Positions 56,198 through 64,000 of a DNA stretch of 64,000 nt are shown here, piece by piece; position 1 is the first letter of the stretch, and each line of letters starts with the position of its first letter. The notes under the pieces were generated by a model that saw only the letters and a list, made by a program, of their open reading frames with translations, had not been told where the DNA came from and did not search any database. The stretch comes from Ideonella livida. Its GTDB lineage: Bacteria; Pseudomonadota; Gammaproteobacteria; Burkholderiales; Burkholderiaceae_C. The DNA is taken from assembly GCF_010499455.1 (NCBI RefSeq), contig NZ_JAAGOH010000015.1, forward strand, positions 1 to 64,000, in the 5' to 3' direction. A program made the translations under genes and the position numbers.

Positions 56198-57667
56198 ATG
56201 GACTTTCGTGTCAATGCCGCCCCGACCGGAGGGCTCGCCCAGGTGGCGGCGGATGCGCTGGTGGTGATCCTGTCGGCACAGGGTGGACCGGTGGGAGACG
56301 AGGCCTTGGCGGGCCTGATCAAGCGTTTGCAGGACAGCGGCGACTACCGGGGCAAGGCTGGCGAAGTTGTGGCCTTGCCGCTTCCGGAGGGGTTCAAGAC
56401 CAAGCGGCTGGTGCTGTCGGTGGCGGCCCGCGGCGACTTCAAGGCCGTGCGCGCAGCAGCGCAGGCCGCCTGGGGCCAGCTCAAGGGCCGGCCGGTGCGC
56501 AAGCTCTCGCTCACCTTGGGTACAGGAGCCTGGCAGGACACACTGGCCGAGGCTGTGGTCGTGGGGTTGGAACAGGCTGCCTACCAGTACCAGGTTCCGG
56601 GCGCGTCCGCCAGCGACAAGGATCAACCGTCTGCGGGAGAAGTCAAGGTCAGCCTGCTGGCCCCCAAGGCCGAGCATGCGGCGGTGAAGTCCGGCGTGGC
56701 CTTGGGTCAAGGCATCGCCGCCGGCATGTCCTTCACCCGTCAGCTGGGCAACCTGCCCGCCAATGTGTGCACCCCGAGCTATCTGGGCGAACAGGCAATG
56801 GCCCTGGCGGCTGGCAAGGCGCTGTCGGTGGAGGTGCTGGACCGCGAGGCCATCGAAAAGCTGGGCATGGGTTCCTTCCTGTCGGTCGCGCAGGGCGCCG
56901 ACACCCCGCCGCGGTTCATCGTGTTGCGCTACCAGGGGGCAGGCAAGGACTTGGCACCCGTGGTGCTGGTGGGCAAGGGCATCACCTTCGACACGGGGGG
57001 CATCTCCCTCAAGCCGGCCGCCGAGATGGATGAGATGAAGTTCGACATGTGCGGTGCGGCGTCTGTGCTGGGTGTCTTCCGCGCCCTGCAGGCGCTGCAG
57101 CCGGACCTGAACGTCATCGGCCTGATTCCCACCTGCGAGAACATGCCCAGCGGGCGGGCCACACGGCCTGGCGACGTCGTCAAGAGCATGTCGGGCAAGA
57201 CCATTGAGATCCTCAACACCGATGCCGAGGGTCGCCTCATCCTTTGCGATGCGCTGACCTATGCGGAACGATTCAAGCCCCGTGCCGTCATCGACATTGC
57301 CACGTTGACCGGGGCATGCGTGGTGGCACTGGGACATCAGCATGCGGGCCTGTTCTCGCCCGATGACGGCTTGGCCGGTCAATTGCTGGCGGCGTCTGCA
57401 CGCTCCGCCGACACCTGCTGGCGTATGCCCCTGGATGAGGAATACGACGACAACCTCAAGAGCAATTTTGCGGACATGGCCAATGTCGGCCCGCGCGCCG
57501 GTGGCGCGATCACGGCGGCCAAGTTCCTGCAGCGTTTCGCCAGTGCCTATCCCTGGGCCCACCTGGACATCGCCGGGGTGAGCCACCGCAGCGGGCCCCA
57601 GAAGGGCGCCACTGGGCGTCCGGTGGCCTTGCTGATGCATTACCTGCTGAGCTTGGAGCAGGCCTGA
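56198..57667 (+). CDS. pepA: PepA, cytosolic leucyl aminopeptidase
   Basis: 489 residues, M17 family, two metal ions. N-terminal macro-like domain, then the catalytic domain with KGITFDTGGISLKPAAEMDEMKFDM (Lys and Asp ligands), NTDAEGRLILCDALTYAE (signature with Asp and Glu ligands, Arg) and ATLTGACVVALG. In E. coli PepA also acts as a DNA-binding protein at cer and carAB. It diverges from lptF by 30 bases, a pairing conserved across beta- and gammaproteobacteria; holC follows after eight bases. Confidence 0.96.
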   Translation: MDFRVNAAPTGGLAQVAADALVVILSAQGGPVGDEALAGLIKRLQDSGDYRGKAGEVVALPLPEGFKTKRLVLSVAARGDFKAVRAAAQAAWGQLKGRPVRKLSLTLGTGAWQDTLAEAVVVGLEQAAYQYQVPGASASDKDQPSAGEVKVSLLAPKAEHAAVKSGVALGQGIAAGMSFTRQLGNLPANVCTPSYLGEQAMALAAGKALSVEVLDREAIEKLGMGSFLSVAQGADTPPRFIVLRYQGAGKDLAPVVLVGKGITFDTGGISLKPAAEMDEMKFDMCGAASVLGVFRALQALQPDLNVIGLIPTCENMPSGRATRPGDVVKSMSGKTIEILNTDAEGRLILCDALTYAERFKPRAVIDIATLTGACVVALGHQHAGLFSPDDGLAGQLLAASARSADTCWRMPLDEEYDDNLKSNFADMANVGPRAGGAITAAKFLQRFASAYPWAHLDIAGVSHRSGPQKGATGRPVALLMHYLLSLEQA

Positions 57668-57675
57668 GGGCGGGC

Positions 57676-58122
57676 ATGGCAGCCGACATTCACTTCTTCA
57701 CCGGTTTGCCCAACCGGTTGGAGTTCGCCTGCCGGCTGGTGCGGCAAAAGTATCGGCAATCAGAGCGGATGGCGGTGTTGGCGCCGCCTGCAGAACTGTT
57801 TCGCCTAGACCTGCTCCTCTGGTCCGAGGGACCGCAGTCTTTCCTGCCTCACCTGCGCTGGCGGGCGGGGGCGCCGGTGCCGCAGCTGCTGCAGCGCACG
57901 CCCGTCTGGTTGGCAGAGGCGCCGGATCCCCAGTGGGCTTGTGCCTCGCTGATCCATCTGGGCGGGGTGGAGCCAGAGGCGCTGGCCCGGCACGGGCGGG
58001 TGGCCGAACTCGTCGGTCATTCGGACGAGGAACGGATTTCCGGCCGGCGGCGCTGGCGTGCATACGAAGAACTGGGGTTCAAACCGGTGCACCACCCCTG
58101 GAGCGGGACGGTCAGCGCCTGA
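57676..58122 (+). CDS. holC: HolC, DNA polymerase III chi subunit
   Basis: 148 residues, same length as E. coli chi (147). Seen: DIHFFTGLPNRLEFACRLVRQKY at the N-terminus, LDLLLWSEGPQSFLPHL and the C-terminal RRRWRAYEELGFKPVHHPW. Chi links the clamp loader to SSB. The pepA-holC pair is a classic neighbour set. Confidence 0.93.
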   Translation: MAADIHFFTGLPNRLEFACRLVRQKYRQSERMAVLAPPAELFRLDLLLWSEGPQSFLPHLRWRAGAPVPQLLQRTPVWLAEAPDPQWACASLIHLGGVEPEALARHGRVAELVGHSDEERISGRRRWRAYEELGFKPVHHPWSGTVSA

Positions 58123-58369
58123 AAGCCGGGCCAAATGGGGGCATGAGGGCCTCAAACCAGGGACAACCCGGGTTGGCATGCACCTTGCCAAGGAGGTTTG
58201 GTTCCATCGTGAATCCGTCGACAGGATTCCCGGATCTGCGGGTTTGCAGCGTGGCCAAAACCACGAAAGCGCCATGTCTGGGCATACTGGAATCGGATAT
58301 CGTCGGTGCCGTCGAGCTTTACCCGTGGTCATATCTGACCCTTCATCCCTCATCTGGAGGTTTGTCTTT

Positions 58370-59512
58370 ATGCAAGTCAAGTTCAATGTGATCGTTGCCG
58401 CCGCCGCGGCCCTGATGGCGGGTTCCCTGCAGGCGCAGGAGCTGGTGGTCAAGATCGGCCACGTCGGCCCCACCAGCGGTGGCATCGCTCACCTGGGCAA
58501 GGACAACGAAAACGGCGCTCGCATGGCCGTGGACGAACTGAACGCCCGTGGCGTGACCATCGGCGGCAAGAAGGCCAAGTTCGAGTTGCTGGCTGAAGAC
58601 GACGGTGGCGATCCCAAGCAGGGCACGGCCGCTGCCCAGAAGCTGGTGGATTCGCGCGTGAACGGCGTGGTGGGCCACCTGAACTCCGGCACCTCCATCC
58701 CGGCCTCCAAGGTGTACAGCGACGCGGGCATTCCGCAAATCTCTCCCTCGGCCACCAACCCGACCTACACCCGTCAGGGCTTCAAGACCACCTTCCGCGT
58801 GGTGGCTGACGACGTGCACCTGGGTGGCACCCTGGGCCGCTACGCCGTGGATACCCTGAAGGGCAAGTCCATCGCCGTCATCGACGACCGCACCGCCTAT
58901 GGCCAAGGTGTGGCCGATGAGTTCGAGAAGGGCGTGAAGGCCAAGGGCGGCAAGATCGTCAAGCGCGAGTTCACCAACGACAAGGCCACCGACTTCCAGG
59001 CCATCCTGACCGCCATCAAGGGCGCCAAGCCGGACATCATTTTCTACGGTGGTATGGAAGCCGTGGCGGGTCCGCTGATCCGTCAAGCCAAGTTGCTGGG
59101 TATCAAGGCCAAGTTCATGGGTGGCGACGGCATCTGCTCGGGTGAGCTGCCCAAGCTGTCCGGCGGCGCCATGGAAGATGGCCAGGTCGTCTGTGCCGAG
59201 GCCGGTGGCGTTGAAGGCAAGGCCAAGGAAGGCATGGACAAGTTCAAGGCTGACTTCAAGAAGAAGTTCAACGCCGACGTCCAGATCTACGCTCCCTACG
59301 TCTACGACTCGGTCAACGTGATGGTGGCCGCCATGGTCAAGGCCGGCTCGTCCGACCCGGCCAAGTACCTGCCGGTGCTGGCCAAGACTGAAGGCTACAA
59401 GGGCGTGACCGGCACCATCGGTTTCGACGAGAAGGGTGACATCCGCAACGGCGCCCTGACCCTGTTCACCTACAAGGGTGGCAACCGCGAGCAGATCGCC
59501 GTGGTGCGTTGA
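58370..59512 (+). CDS. Branched-chain amino acid ABC transporter substrate-binding protein (LivJ/LivK-like)
   Basis: 380 residues. Signal peptide (KFNVIVAAAAALMAGSLQAQ), then a type I periplasmic binding fold: ELVVKIGHVGPTSGGIAHLGKDNENGARMAVDELNARG, HLNSGTSIPASKVYSDAGIPQISPSATNPTYT (ligand loop Ser/Thr), IDDRTAYGQGVADEF, FYGGMEA and YAPYVYDSVNVM. GGAGG eight to ten bases before ATG. No permease or ATPase genes adjoin, so it is an orphan binding protein followed by its own terminator. Lys-rich codon use and strong ribosome site suggest high expression. Confidence 0.92.
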   Translation: MQVKFNVIVAAAAALMAGSLQAQELVVKIGHVGPTSGGIAHLGKDNENGARMAVDELNARGVTIGGKKAKFELLAEDDGGDPKQGTAAAQKLVDSRVNGVVGHLNSGTSIPASKVYSDAGIPQISPSATNPTYTRQGFKTTFRVVADDVHLGGTLGRYAVDTLKGKSIAVIDDRTAYGQGVADEFEKGVKAKGGKIVKREFTNDKATDFQAILTAIKGAKPDIIFYGGMEAVAGPLIRQAKLLGIKAKFMGGDGICSGELPKLSGGAMEDGQVVCAEAGGVEGKAKEGMDKFKADFKKKFNADVQIYAPYVYDSVNVMVAAMVKAGSSDPAKYLPVLAKTEGYKGVTGTIGFDEKGDIRNGALTLFTYKGGNREQIAVVR

Positions 59513-59581
59513 TGCCAAGCGTCTGACCCTTCATCGGGGTCAGGTCGTGATGGCAGTGGTGCCAAGTAAGCTGCACCATCC

Positions 59582-59612
59582 AAAAGAGGGCCCGCGTGGC
59601 CCTTTTTGTTTT
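59582..59612 (+). terminator. Intrinsic terminator after the livJ-like gene
   Basis: AGGGCC/GGCCCT with a five-base loop, preceded by AAAAG and followed by TTTTGTTTT, gives a strong terminator 70 bases after the stop. Confidence 0.88.
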
Positions 59613-59674
59613 CTGGCCAGCAGCCCCACCGCATTTTTGGGTGACATGGGGTGGGGTGCGCCGAAGGGCAGAAA

Positions 59675-59705
59675 CAAAAAAGCCTCGGAGGCATCCGAGG
59701 CTTTT
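59675..59705 (-). terminator. Intrinsic terminator after the cytochrome c gene
   Basis: On the minus strand AGCCTCGGA pairs with TCCGAGGCT (four-base loop) and TTTTTGTTTC follows, 33 bases after the cytochrome stop. Confidence 0.88.
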
Positions 59706-59737
59706 CACTGCTGTGCGGCCTGGGCCGCCAGGCCCGT

Positions 59738-60037
59738 TCACTTCATGCCGAGCACCCAGGTAGCCAGGGTCTTGGCTTCGTCAGGCGTGACATTGTTGGC
59801 CGGCATCGGCACGTTGCCCCACACGCCAGCGCCACCCTTTTGAATCTTTTCCGCCAGCTTGGCCACCATGGCCTTGTCGCCCTTGTACTTGGCGGCCACG
59901 TCCTTGTAGGCCGGGCCCACGACCTTCTTGTCCACCGCATGACAGGCCATGCAGTTCTTCTTGGTGGCCAGTTCCTGGTTGGCCAGGGCGGGCGACGATG
60001 CGACAACGGCCAGAGCAACAGCGATCAGGGTCTTCAT
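59738..60037 (-). CDS. Small periplasmic class I cytochrome c (c551/c552-like)
   Basis: 99 residues. Signal peptide (KTLIAVALAVVASSPALA), then haem site Cys29-Met-Ala-Cys32-His33 and axial Met78 in WGNVPMPANNVTPDEA, followed by a C-terminal helix ATWVLGMK. This is the c8/c551 pattern of soluble electron carriers between bc1 and terminal oxidases or nitrite reductase. It is monocistronic with its own terminator and could be the donor for the cbb3 oxidase in this window, which is an inference. Confidence 0.93.
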   Translation of the reverse strand: MKTLIAVALAVVASSPALANQELATKKNCMACHAVDKKVVGPAYKDVAAKYKGDKAMVAKLAEKIQKGGAGVWGNVPMPANNVTPDEAKTLATWVLGMK

Positions 60038-60163
60038 GTGCGGTTTCCAGTTGGTTGAGGGACAGGTGAAGGACCAGTTACAGTCACCTCAACGCAGTGT
60101 ACAAGCGACGGTTGACGGGGGACTTGCTCGTTCTCACTCATCCACGGAAAACGGAGCGTGACC

Positions 60164-60451
60164 ATGGGATTTGTGGTGTATGGCGTGATCCAGTTGGTCC
60201 TGCATTTTTCGGGCTGGGGCCCGATGGCCAAATGGAATTGGGAAATTGACGGTGACCTCTGGAAGTTTGTCCTGCCATTCTTCCTGGCGCTGCTTTGGTG
60301 GGGTTTTGCCGATTCTTCTGGCCTGACCAAGCGCCGGGAAATGGAAAAAGAGGAACGCCGCAAGCGGGACCGCCGCCGAAAGAGTGTGGAAGCGCTGGGC
60401 ATGACACCCCAGGACGACCGTCGCAAAGGGGACCGCCGCGGTCCCCTTTGA
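60164..60451 (+). CDS. Small Trp-rich membrane protein (TIGR04438-like)
   Basis: 95 residues. An N-terminal helix (VVYGVIQLVLHFSGWGPMA), then a Trp-rich stretch WNWEIDGDLWKFVLPFFLALLWWGFAD and a highly charged tail KRREMEKEERRKRDRRRKSVEALG. The WW-F/A-AD...TKRREM pattern is that of the TIGR04438 small Trp-rich protein family, found chiefly in Burkholderiales, function unknown. GGAG lies seven bases before this ATG; a GTG six bases upstream is also open. Its last codons form a perfect inverted repeat. It is convergent with ilvD. Confidence 0.8.
   Translation: MGFVVYGVIQLVLHFSGWGPMAKWNWEIDGDLWKFVLPFFLALLWWGFADSSGLTKRREMEKEERRKRDRRRKSVEALGMTPQDDRRKGDRRGPL
60425..60449. terminator. Perfect inverted repeat at the end of the Trp-rich gene
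   Basis: AAAGGGGACC and GGTCCCCTTT pair over 10 bp with a five-base loop, and the repeat includes the last codons. It has only three T residues in each direction, so it may serve as a weak two-way terminator between this gene and the convergent ilvD. Confidence 0.45.
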
Positions 60452-60461
60452 CCGACGGGTT

Positions 60462-62321
60462 TCAGTCTTCCAGCTTGGAGAGGTCGCGCACCGCGCCCTT
60501 GTCGGCTGAAGTGGCCAACAGCGCATAGGCCTTCAGGGCGGCGCTGACCTTGCGCGGGCGCGCCTGGGCCGGCTTCCAGCCCTTGGCATCCTGTTCGGCG
60601 CGGCGCTTGGCCAGTTCTTCGTCGCTCAGCAGCACATCGATAGTGCGGTTCGGGATGTCGATGCGGATGCGGTCGCCGTTGCGCACCAGACCGATCGCGC
60701 CACCGGCGGCGGCTTCGGGCGAGCAGTGGCCGATCGACAGGCCCGAGGTGCCGCCCGAGAAGCGGCCGTCGGTCAGCAGCGCGCAGGCCTTGCCCAGGCC
60801 CTTGGACTTGATGTAGCTGGTGGGATACAGCATTTCCTGCATGCCGGGACCGCCCTTGGGGCCCTCGTAGCGCACCACCACCACGTCACCGGCCTTGACC
60901 TGGTCGTCCAGGATGTGGGCCACGGCCTCGTCTTGGCTCTCGACCACGTGGGCCGGGCCTTCGAAGACCAGCAGGCTGTCGTCCACGCCGGCGGTCTTGA
61001 CCACGCAGCCGTCCAGGGCGATGTTGCCGCGCAGCACGGCCAGGCCGCCTTCCTTGCTGAAGGCGTGCTCGTAGGAGCGGATGCAGCCTTCGGCGCGGTC
61101 GGTGTCCAGGCTGGGCCAGCGGGTGTTCTGGCTGAAGGCGACCTGGGTGGGGATGCCCGCGGGGCCGGCCATGTAGAAGGTCTTGACCGCCTCGTCCTGG
61201 GTGACGGCGATGTCCCACTGGGCCAGGGCCTGGCCCATGGTGCCGGAGTGGATGGTCGGGGCGTCGGTGTGCAGCTTGCCGGCGCGGGCCAGCTCGCCCA
61301 GGATGGCCATGATGCCGCCGGCGCGGTGCACGTCCTCGATGTGGTACTTGTTGGTGTTGGGCGCCACCTTGCACAGCTGCGGCACCTCGCGCGACAGGCG
61401 GTCGATGTCCGTCATGTCGAAGTCGATGCCGGCTTCCTGGGCCGCGGCCAGGATGTGCAGGATGGTGTTGGTCGAGCCACCCATCGCGATGTCCAGCGTC
61501 ATCGCGTTCTCGAAGGCCTTCTTGCCGATGCTGCGTGGCAGCACCGACTCGTCGCCCTGCTCGTAGTAGCGCTGGCACAGCTCGACCGCCAAGCGGCCGG
61601 CGCGCAGGAACAGCTGCTCGCGGTCGGCGTGGGTGGCCACCACGGTGCCGTTGCCCGGCAGGGACAGGCCCAGGGCCTCGGTCAGGCAGTTCATCGAGTT
61701 GGCGGTGAACATGCCCGAGCAGCTGCCGCAGGTGGGGCAGGCCGAGCGCTCGACCTCGGCCACCTCGGCGTCGCTGACCTTGCTATCGGCGGCCATGACC
61801 ATGGCGTCGATCAGGTCGAGCTTCTTGATCTGGATGGTCGAGGTGCCGGGCACTGCCAGCTTGACCTTGCCTGCCTCCATCGGGCCGCCCGAGACGAAGA
61901 CCACCGGGATGTTCAGGCGCATCGCGGCCATCAGCATGCCCGGGGTGATCTTGTCGCAGTTGCTGATGCAGACGATGGCGTCGGCGCAGTGCGCGTTGAC
62001 CATGTACTCGACCGAGTCCGCGATGATGTCGCGGCTGGGCAGCGAGTACAGCATGCCGTCATGGCCCATGGCGATGCCGTCGTCCACTGCGATGGTGTTG
62101 AACTCCTTGGCCACGCCGCCGGCGCGCTCGATCTCGCGTGCAACCAACTGGCCCAGGTCCTTCAGGTGGACGTGGCCCGGCACGAACTGGGTGAAGCTGT
62201 TGGCGATCGCGATGATCGGCTTGCTGAAGTCATCGTCCTTCATGCCGGTGGCGCGCCACAGGGAGCGGGCGCCTGCCATGTTGCGGCCGGCGGTGGAGGT
62301 CTTGGAACGGTAGGCGGGCAT
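60462..62321 (-). CDS. ilvD: IlvD, dihydroxy-acid dehydratase
   Basis: 619 residues. It dehydrates dihydroxy acids to 2-oxoisovalerate and 2-oxo-3-methylvalerate, giving valine, isoleucine and the precursor of leucine. Iron-sulfur cysteines in [12 protein letters not shown] and [16 protein letters not shown], plus [23 protein letters not shown] near the C-terminus. The start [26 protein letters not shown] matches the family. Its product feeds the leuCDB pathway at the other side of the window. ribD lies 126 bases upstream on the same strand. Confidence 0.97.
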   Translation of the reverse strand: MPAYRSKTSTAGRNMAGARSLWRATGMKDDDFSKPIIAIANSFTQFVPGHVHLKDLGQLVAREIERAGGVAKEFNTIAVDDGIAMGHDGMLYSLPSRDIIADSVEYMVNAHCADAIVCISNCDKITPGMLMAAMRLNIPVVFVSGGPMEAGKVKLAVPGTSTIQIKKLDLIDAMVMAADSKVSDAEVAEVERSACPTCGSCSGMFTANSMNCLTEALGLSLPGNGTVVATHADREQLFLRAGRLAVELCQRYYEQGDESVLPRSIGKKAFENAMTLDIAMGGSTNTILHILAAAQEAGIDFDMTDIDRLSREVPQLCKVAPNTNKYHIEDVHRAGGIMAILGELARAGKLHTDAPTIHSGTMGQALAQWDIAVTQDEAVKTFYMAGPAGIPTQVAFSQNTRWPSLDTDRAEGCIRSYEHAFSKEGGLAVLRGNIALDGCVVKTAGVDDSLLVFEGPAHVVESQDEAVAHILDDQVKAGDVVVVRYEGPKGGPGMQEMLYPTSYIKSKGLGKACALLTDGRFSGGTSGLSIGHCSPEAAAGGAIGLVRNGDRIRIDIPNRTIDVLLSDEELAKRRAEQDAKGWKPAQARPRKVSAALKAYALLATSADKGAVRDLSKLED

Positions 62322-62447
62322 GACGTGTACCTAGTCTCGGAACCGGTGGATCCGGTCCTGCGTTGTCTGAGGTGGCCACCTCCCGCAGAGGCCGAAGGCG
62401 GCGCCGCGGAATTGTCGCTGAACGCGGGCGCCCGCCGCCGTCCGTCC

Positions 62448-63605
62448 TCAGGCGCTGGCGGGGCTTGAATCGGCCCGGTGAGCCGGGGGGCTCGGACGCA
62501 GGCGTAGGCGCAAGTCGGCACCGACGGCTGTGTGTTCATGCCATTGCCAGCGCAGGGCTTCTTCAAGCGTCTCCCAAGGGCCCAGGCGGGCCCATGGCAG
62601 GCCGGCGCCCAACAGTGCCGGAGCCAGGTAGAGCAGGATCTCATCGACCAGGCCTGCGGCCAGCCAGGCCCCATTGAGGGCCGGGCCGGCCTCAAGGTGG
62701 ATCTCGTTGAACTGCCGGCCTGCCAGGTCGGCCAGCACGTCAGCGGGAATCAGGCGTCCGGTGGTGTCGGCTGGCAGCGCCACCAGCTCGGCGCCGCGGG
62801 CCTGCAGGGTGCGAGCGCGGTCTGCTGGCGCTGAGTTGGCGTGGTAGACGATCAATGCGTCAGGGCCATCCAGCAGAGCGGCCTCTAGCGGCAGCTCCAA
62901 TCGTGCATCCACCAGGGCCCGTCGGGGCTGGCGGGCGGTGGGCACCAGTCGGACATCCAGCCGCGGATTGTCGTGCCGGGCCGTGCCGATACCGGTCAGC
63001 ACCACCCCCGCCCGCCGCCGCCAGGCGTGACCATCCCGCCGCGCAGGCTCCTGCGTGATCCATTGGCTCCGGCCGTTGCCCAGTGCCGCCTGGCCATCGG
63101 CTGATGAAGCCGCCTTGAGGCGCACCCAGGGTCGGCCCAAGGCCATGCGCTGGAAGAAGCCGATGTTGAGTTCCCGGGCGGCCGTGGCATGGGCCTGGGA
63201 CCATTCGGTGCAAATGCCTGCGGCCTGCAGGCGCGCCATGCCTTGTCCATTGACCTGGGGATTGGGGTCCAGCGCGGCTGCGACCACCTTTCCCACGCCG
63301 GCCGCAGCCAGCGCGTCGCAGCAGGGGGGCGTGCGACCATGGTGCGCACAGGGCTCCAGGGTCACGTAGGCGGTCGCCCCCCGCACGTCGTGGCCGCGTG
63401 ACTGGGCATCGCGCAGCGCCATCACCTCTGCATGCGCCTGCCCTGGCGGCTGGGTATGACCTTGACCCAGGATCCAGCGGCCATCGGCCGACACCAGCAC
63501 GCAACCGACTCGCGGGTTGGGGTCCGTCAGGCCGATGGCTTGTTCGGCCAGTGACAGGGCCAGGGCCATCGGATCAGGCGGCGCGGCGGCGAGGACTTCG
63601 GTCAT
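62448..63605 (-). CDS. ribD: RibD, bifunctional riboflavin deaminase/reductase
   Basis: 385 residues. The N-terminal zinc deaminase has His58-Ala-Glu60 and Cys86/Cys95 (LEPCAHHGRTPPCCDAL). The C-terminal reductase has SSADGQAALGNGRSQWIT, GVVLTGIGTARHDNPRLDVR and HLEAGPALNGAWLAAGLVDE. It performs steps two and three of riboflavin synthesis from GTP. The ATG at MTEVLAAAPPDPMALALSLAEQA is used; a later ATG at residue 13 is possible. No FMN riboswitch is visible in the 245-base region upstream. Confidence 0.95.
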   Translation of the reverse strand: MTEVLAAAPPDPMALALSLAEQAIGLTDPNPRVGCVLVSADGRWILGQGHTQPPGQAHAEVMALRDAQSRGHDVRGATAYVTLEPCAHHGRTPPCCDALAAAGVGKVVAAALDPNPQVNGQGMARLQAAGICTEWSQAHATAARELNIGFFQRMALGRPWVRLKAASSADGQAALGNGRSQWITQEPARRDGHAWRRRAGVVLTGIGTARHDNPRLDVRLVPTARQPRRALVDARLELPLEAALLDGPDALIVYHANSAPADRARTLQARGAELVALPADTTGRLIPADVLADLAGRQFNEIHLEAGPALNGAWLAAGLVDEILLYLAPALLGAGLPWARLGPWETLEEALRWQWHEHTAVGADLRLRLRPSPPAHRADSSPASA

Positions 63606-63664
63606 GGGGTGCTCATGGGGGGGCGTCAGAGGCGCCCGAAGGACGGGCAGTGTAGCCGTGCTCC

Positions 63665-63728
63665 TTCCCCCGAAAGAGGGGGGCTGGGGAGGGGGCGGGA
63701 TCCCCCATCGGAGGTGCCCCCTTGGGGC
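63665..63728. repeat. GC-rich palindromic intergenic element (REP-like)
   Basis: Two small hairpins lie close together: CCCCC/GGGGG with loop GAAAGA, then GCCCC/GGGGC with loop CTT, with G-runs between them and a GGATCC palindrome. The element sits between the divergent ribD and prepilin genes. Similar G/C-run palindromes are scattered in many Burkholderiales genomes; whether this one repeats cannot be judged from one window. Confidence 0.35.
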
Positions 63729-63850
63729 GATGCCTGCGCACCTCGGCCTACGAACAATCCAATTCTGTGGTGCCGGGATCGGTGCCATCAGGCCGCCCCG
63801 CGGGGTGTGCGGGGTATCAGGTTCAAGGCAGGCGTCAGGGGAGAGCAGAC

Positions 63851-64000
63851 ATGGAAGCGGTGCGCAGCAGTGTGGCCAAGCGGGCTGGCCTTGGCCAGTG
63901 TGGCATGACCTTGGTGGAGCTCATGACCACGGTGGCGGTGGCAGCGGTGTTGGTGGGTGTGGGGCTGCCCAGCTTCACCGCCTTGCAGCAACGCCAGAGT
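63851..64000 (+). CDS. GspH/FimT-like type IV prepilin (3' end outside window)
   Basis: The first 50 codons are visible. A short leader of 18 residues ends in Gly, followed by MTLVELMTTVAVAAVLVGVGLPSF. Cleavage after Gly and Glu at +5 of the mature protein are the type III signal (prepilin peptidase) pattern, and the hydrophobic helix follows. The GVGLPSF ending is typical of FimT/GspH minor pseudopilins. GGGGAGAG lies upstream of the ATG. The rest of a minor pilin operon may lie to the right, which cannot be seen. Confidence 0.8.
   Translation, partial: MEAVRSSVAKRAGLGQCGMTLVELMTTVAVAAVLVGVGLPSFTALQQRQS

Noticed and set aside
56168-57640. Upstream extension of the lptF frame antisense to pepA
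   Set aside because: LptF begins at the ATG at 56167; the extension has shadow composition and would overlap all of pepA.
60726-62468. A 580-codon plus-strand frame across ilvD
   Set aside because: Antisense shadow of ilvD, with Val/Gly/His/Asp-rich low-complexity content and no domain.
63606-63850. Possible FMN riboswitch upstream of ribD
   Set aside because: The conserved FMN-element sequence is not present on the minus strand; only G/C-run palindromes are seen.

Overview
The window is a 64 kb piece of high-GC chromosome from a betaproteobacterium, most likely order Burkholderiales and probably close to the Leptothrix/Rubrivivax/Ideonella group. That placement is an inference from gene order (asd-fimV-truA-trpFBA-accD-folC-SPOR-cvpA-purF, lptFG-pepA-holC, ccoISNOQPG-fnr-hemN), from a small Trp-rich TIGR04438-type protein, and from codon use. 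I see no insertion sequence, prophage, CRISPR array or origin. Most of the window is core metabolism and cell-envelope genes. The accessory parts are a chaperone-usher (Csu-type) pilus locus, a large chemoreceptor and a two-component system.

Layout, left to right. 1-3172: the end of recB, then recD. 3156-8909 (minus strand): a Csu-like pilus operon with four spore-coat-U-domain subunits, a chaperone and an usher. 9263-14753: a LysR regulator, then leuC, leuD, leuB and asd. 15009-28313: fimV, truA, trpF, trpB, trpA, accD, folC, a SPOR protein, cvpA, purF and gltX, all on the plus strand. 28390-29032: six tRNA genes, Ala-Glu-Asp in two near-identical copies, closed by a strong terminator. 29198-31921: algC-type phosphomannomutase/phosphoglucomutase and waaA. 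31959-34096 (minus): an alpha/beta hydrolase and an O-acetylhomoserine sulfhydrylase-type enzyme. 34187-35921: a CBS-pair protein and aroC. 35930-38347 (minus): an MCP with an unusual C-terminal Cache-like domain. 38586-40716: a TctDE-like response regulator and kinase. 40741-41199 (minus): a DUF192 protein.

41273-51309 is a microaerobic respiration block: ccoI and ccoS (assembly), ccoNOQP (cbb3 oxidase), ccoG, a FixH-like small protein, fnr on the opposite strand, and hemN. Two perfect FNR boxes (TTGAT-N4-ATCAA) tie it together, one inside the tail of ccoS just upstream of ccoN and one between fnr and hemN. 51385-56167 (minus) is a tightly packed run, lptF-lptG-cbiX-cysB-aminotransferase. 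pepA and holC diverge from it, followed by livJ with its terminator. The right end carries a small cytochrome c, a Trp-rich small protein, ilvD and ribD on the minus strand (the Trp-rich protein is plus), and the start of a GspH/FimT-like prepilin cut by the window edge.

I did not find a clearly new biological system. The most informative observations are the FNR circuit geometry, the MCP architecture, the duplicated tRNA array, a very stable hairpin in front of the last pilus gene, and the two terminator-like hairpins placed just ahead of folC and aroC.
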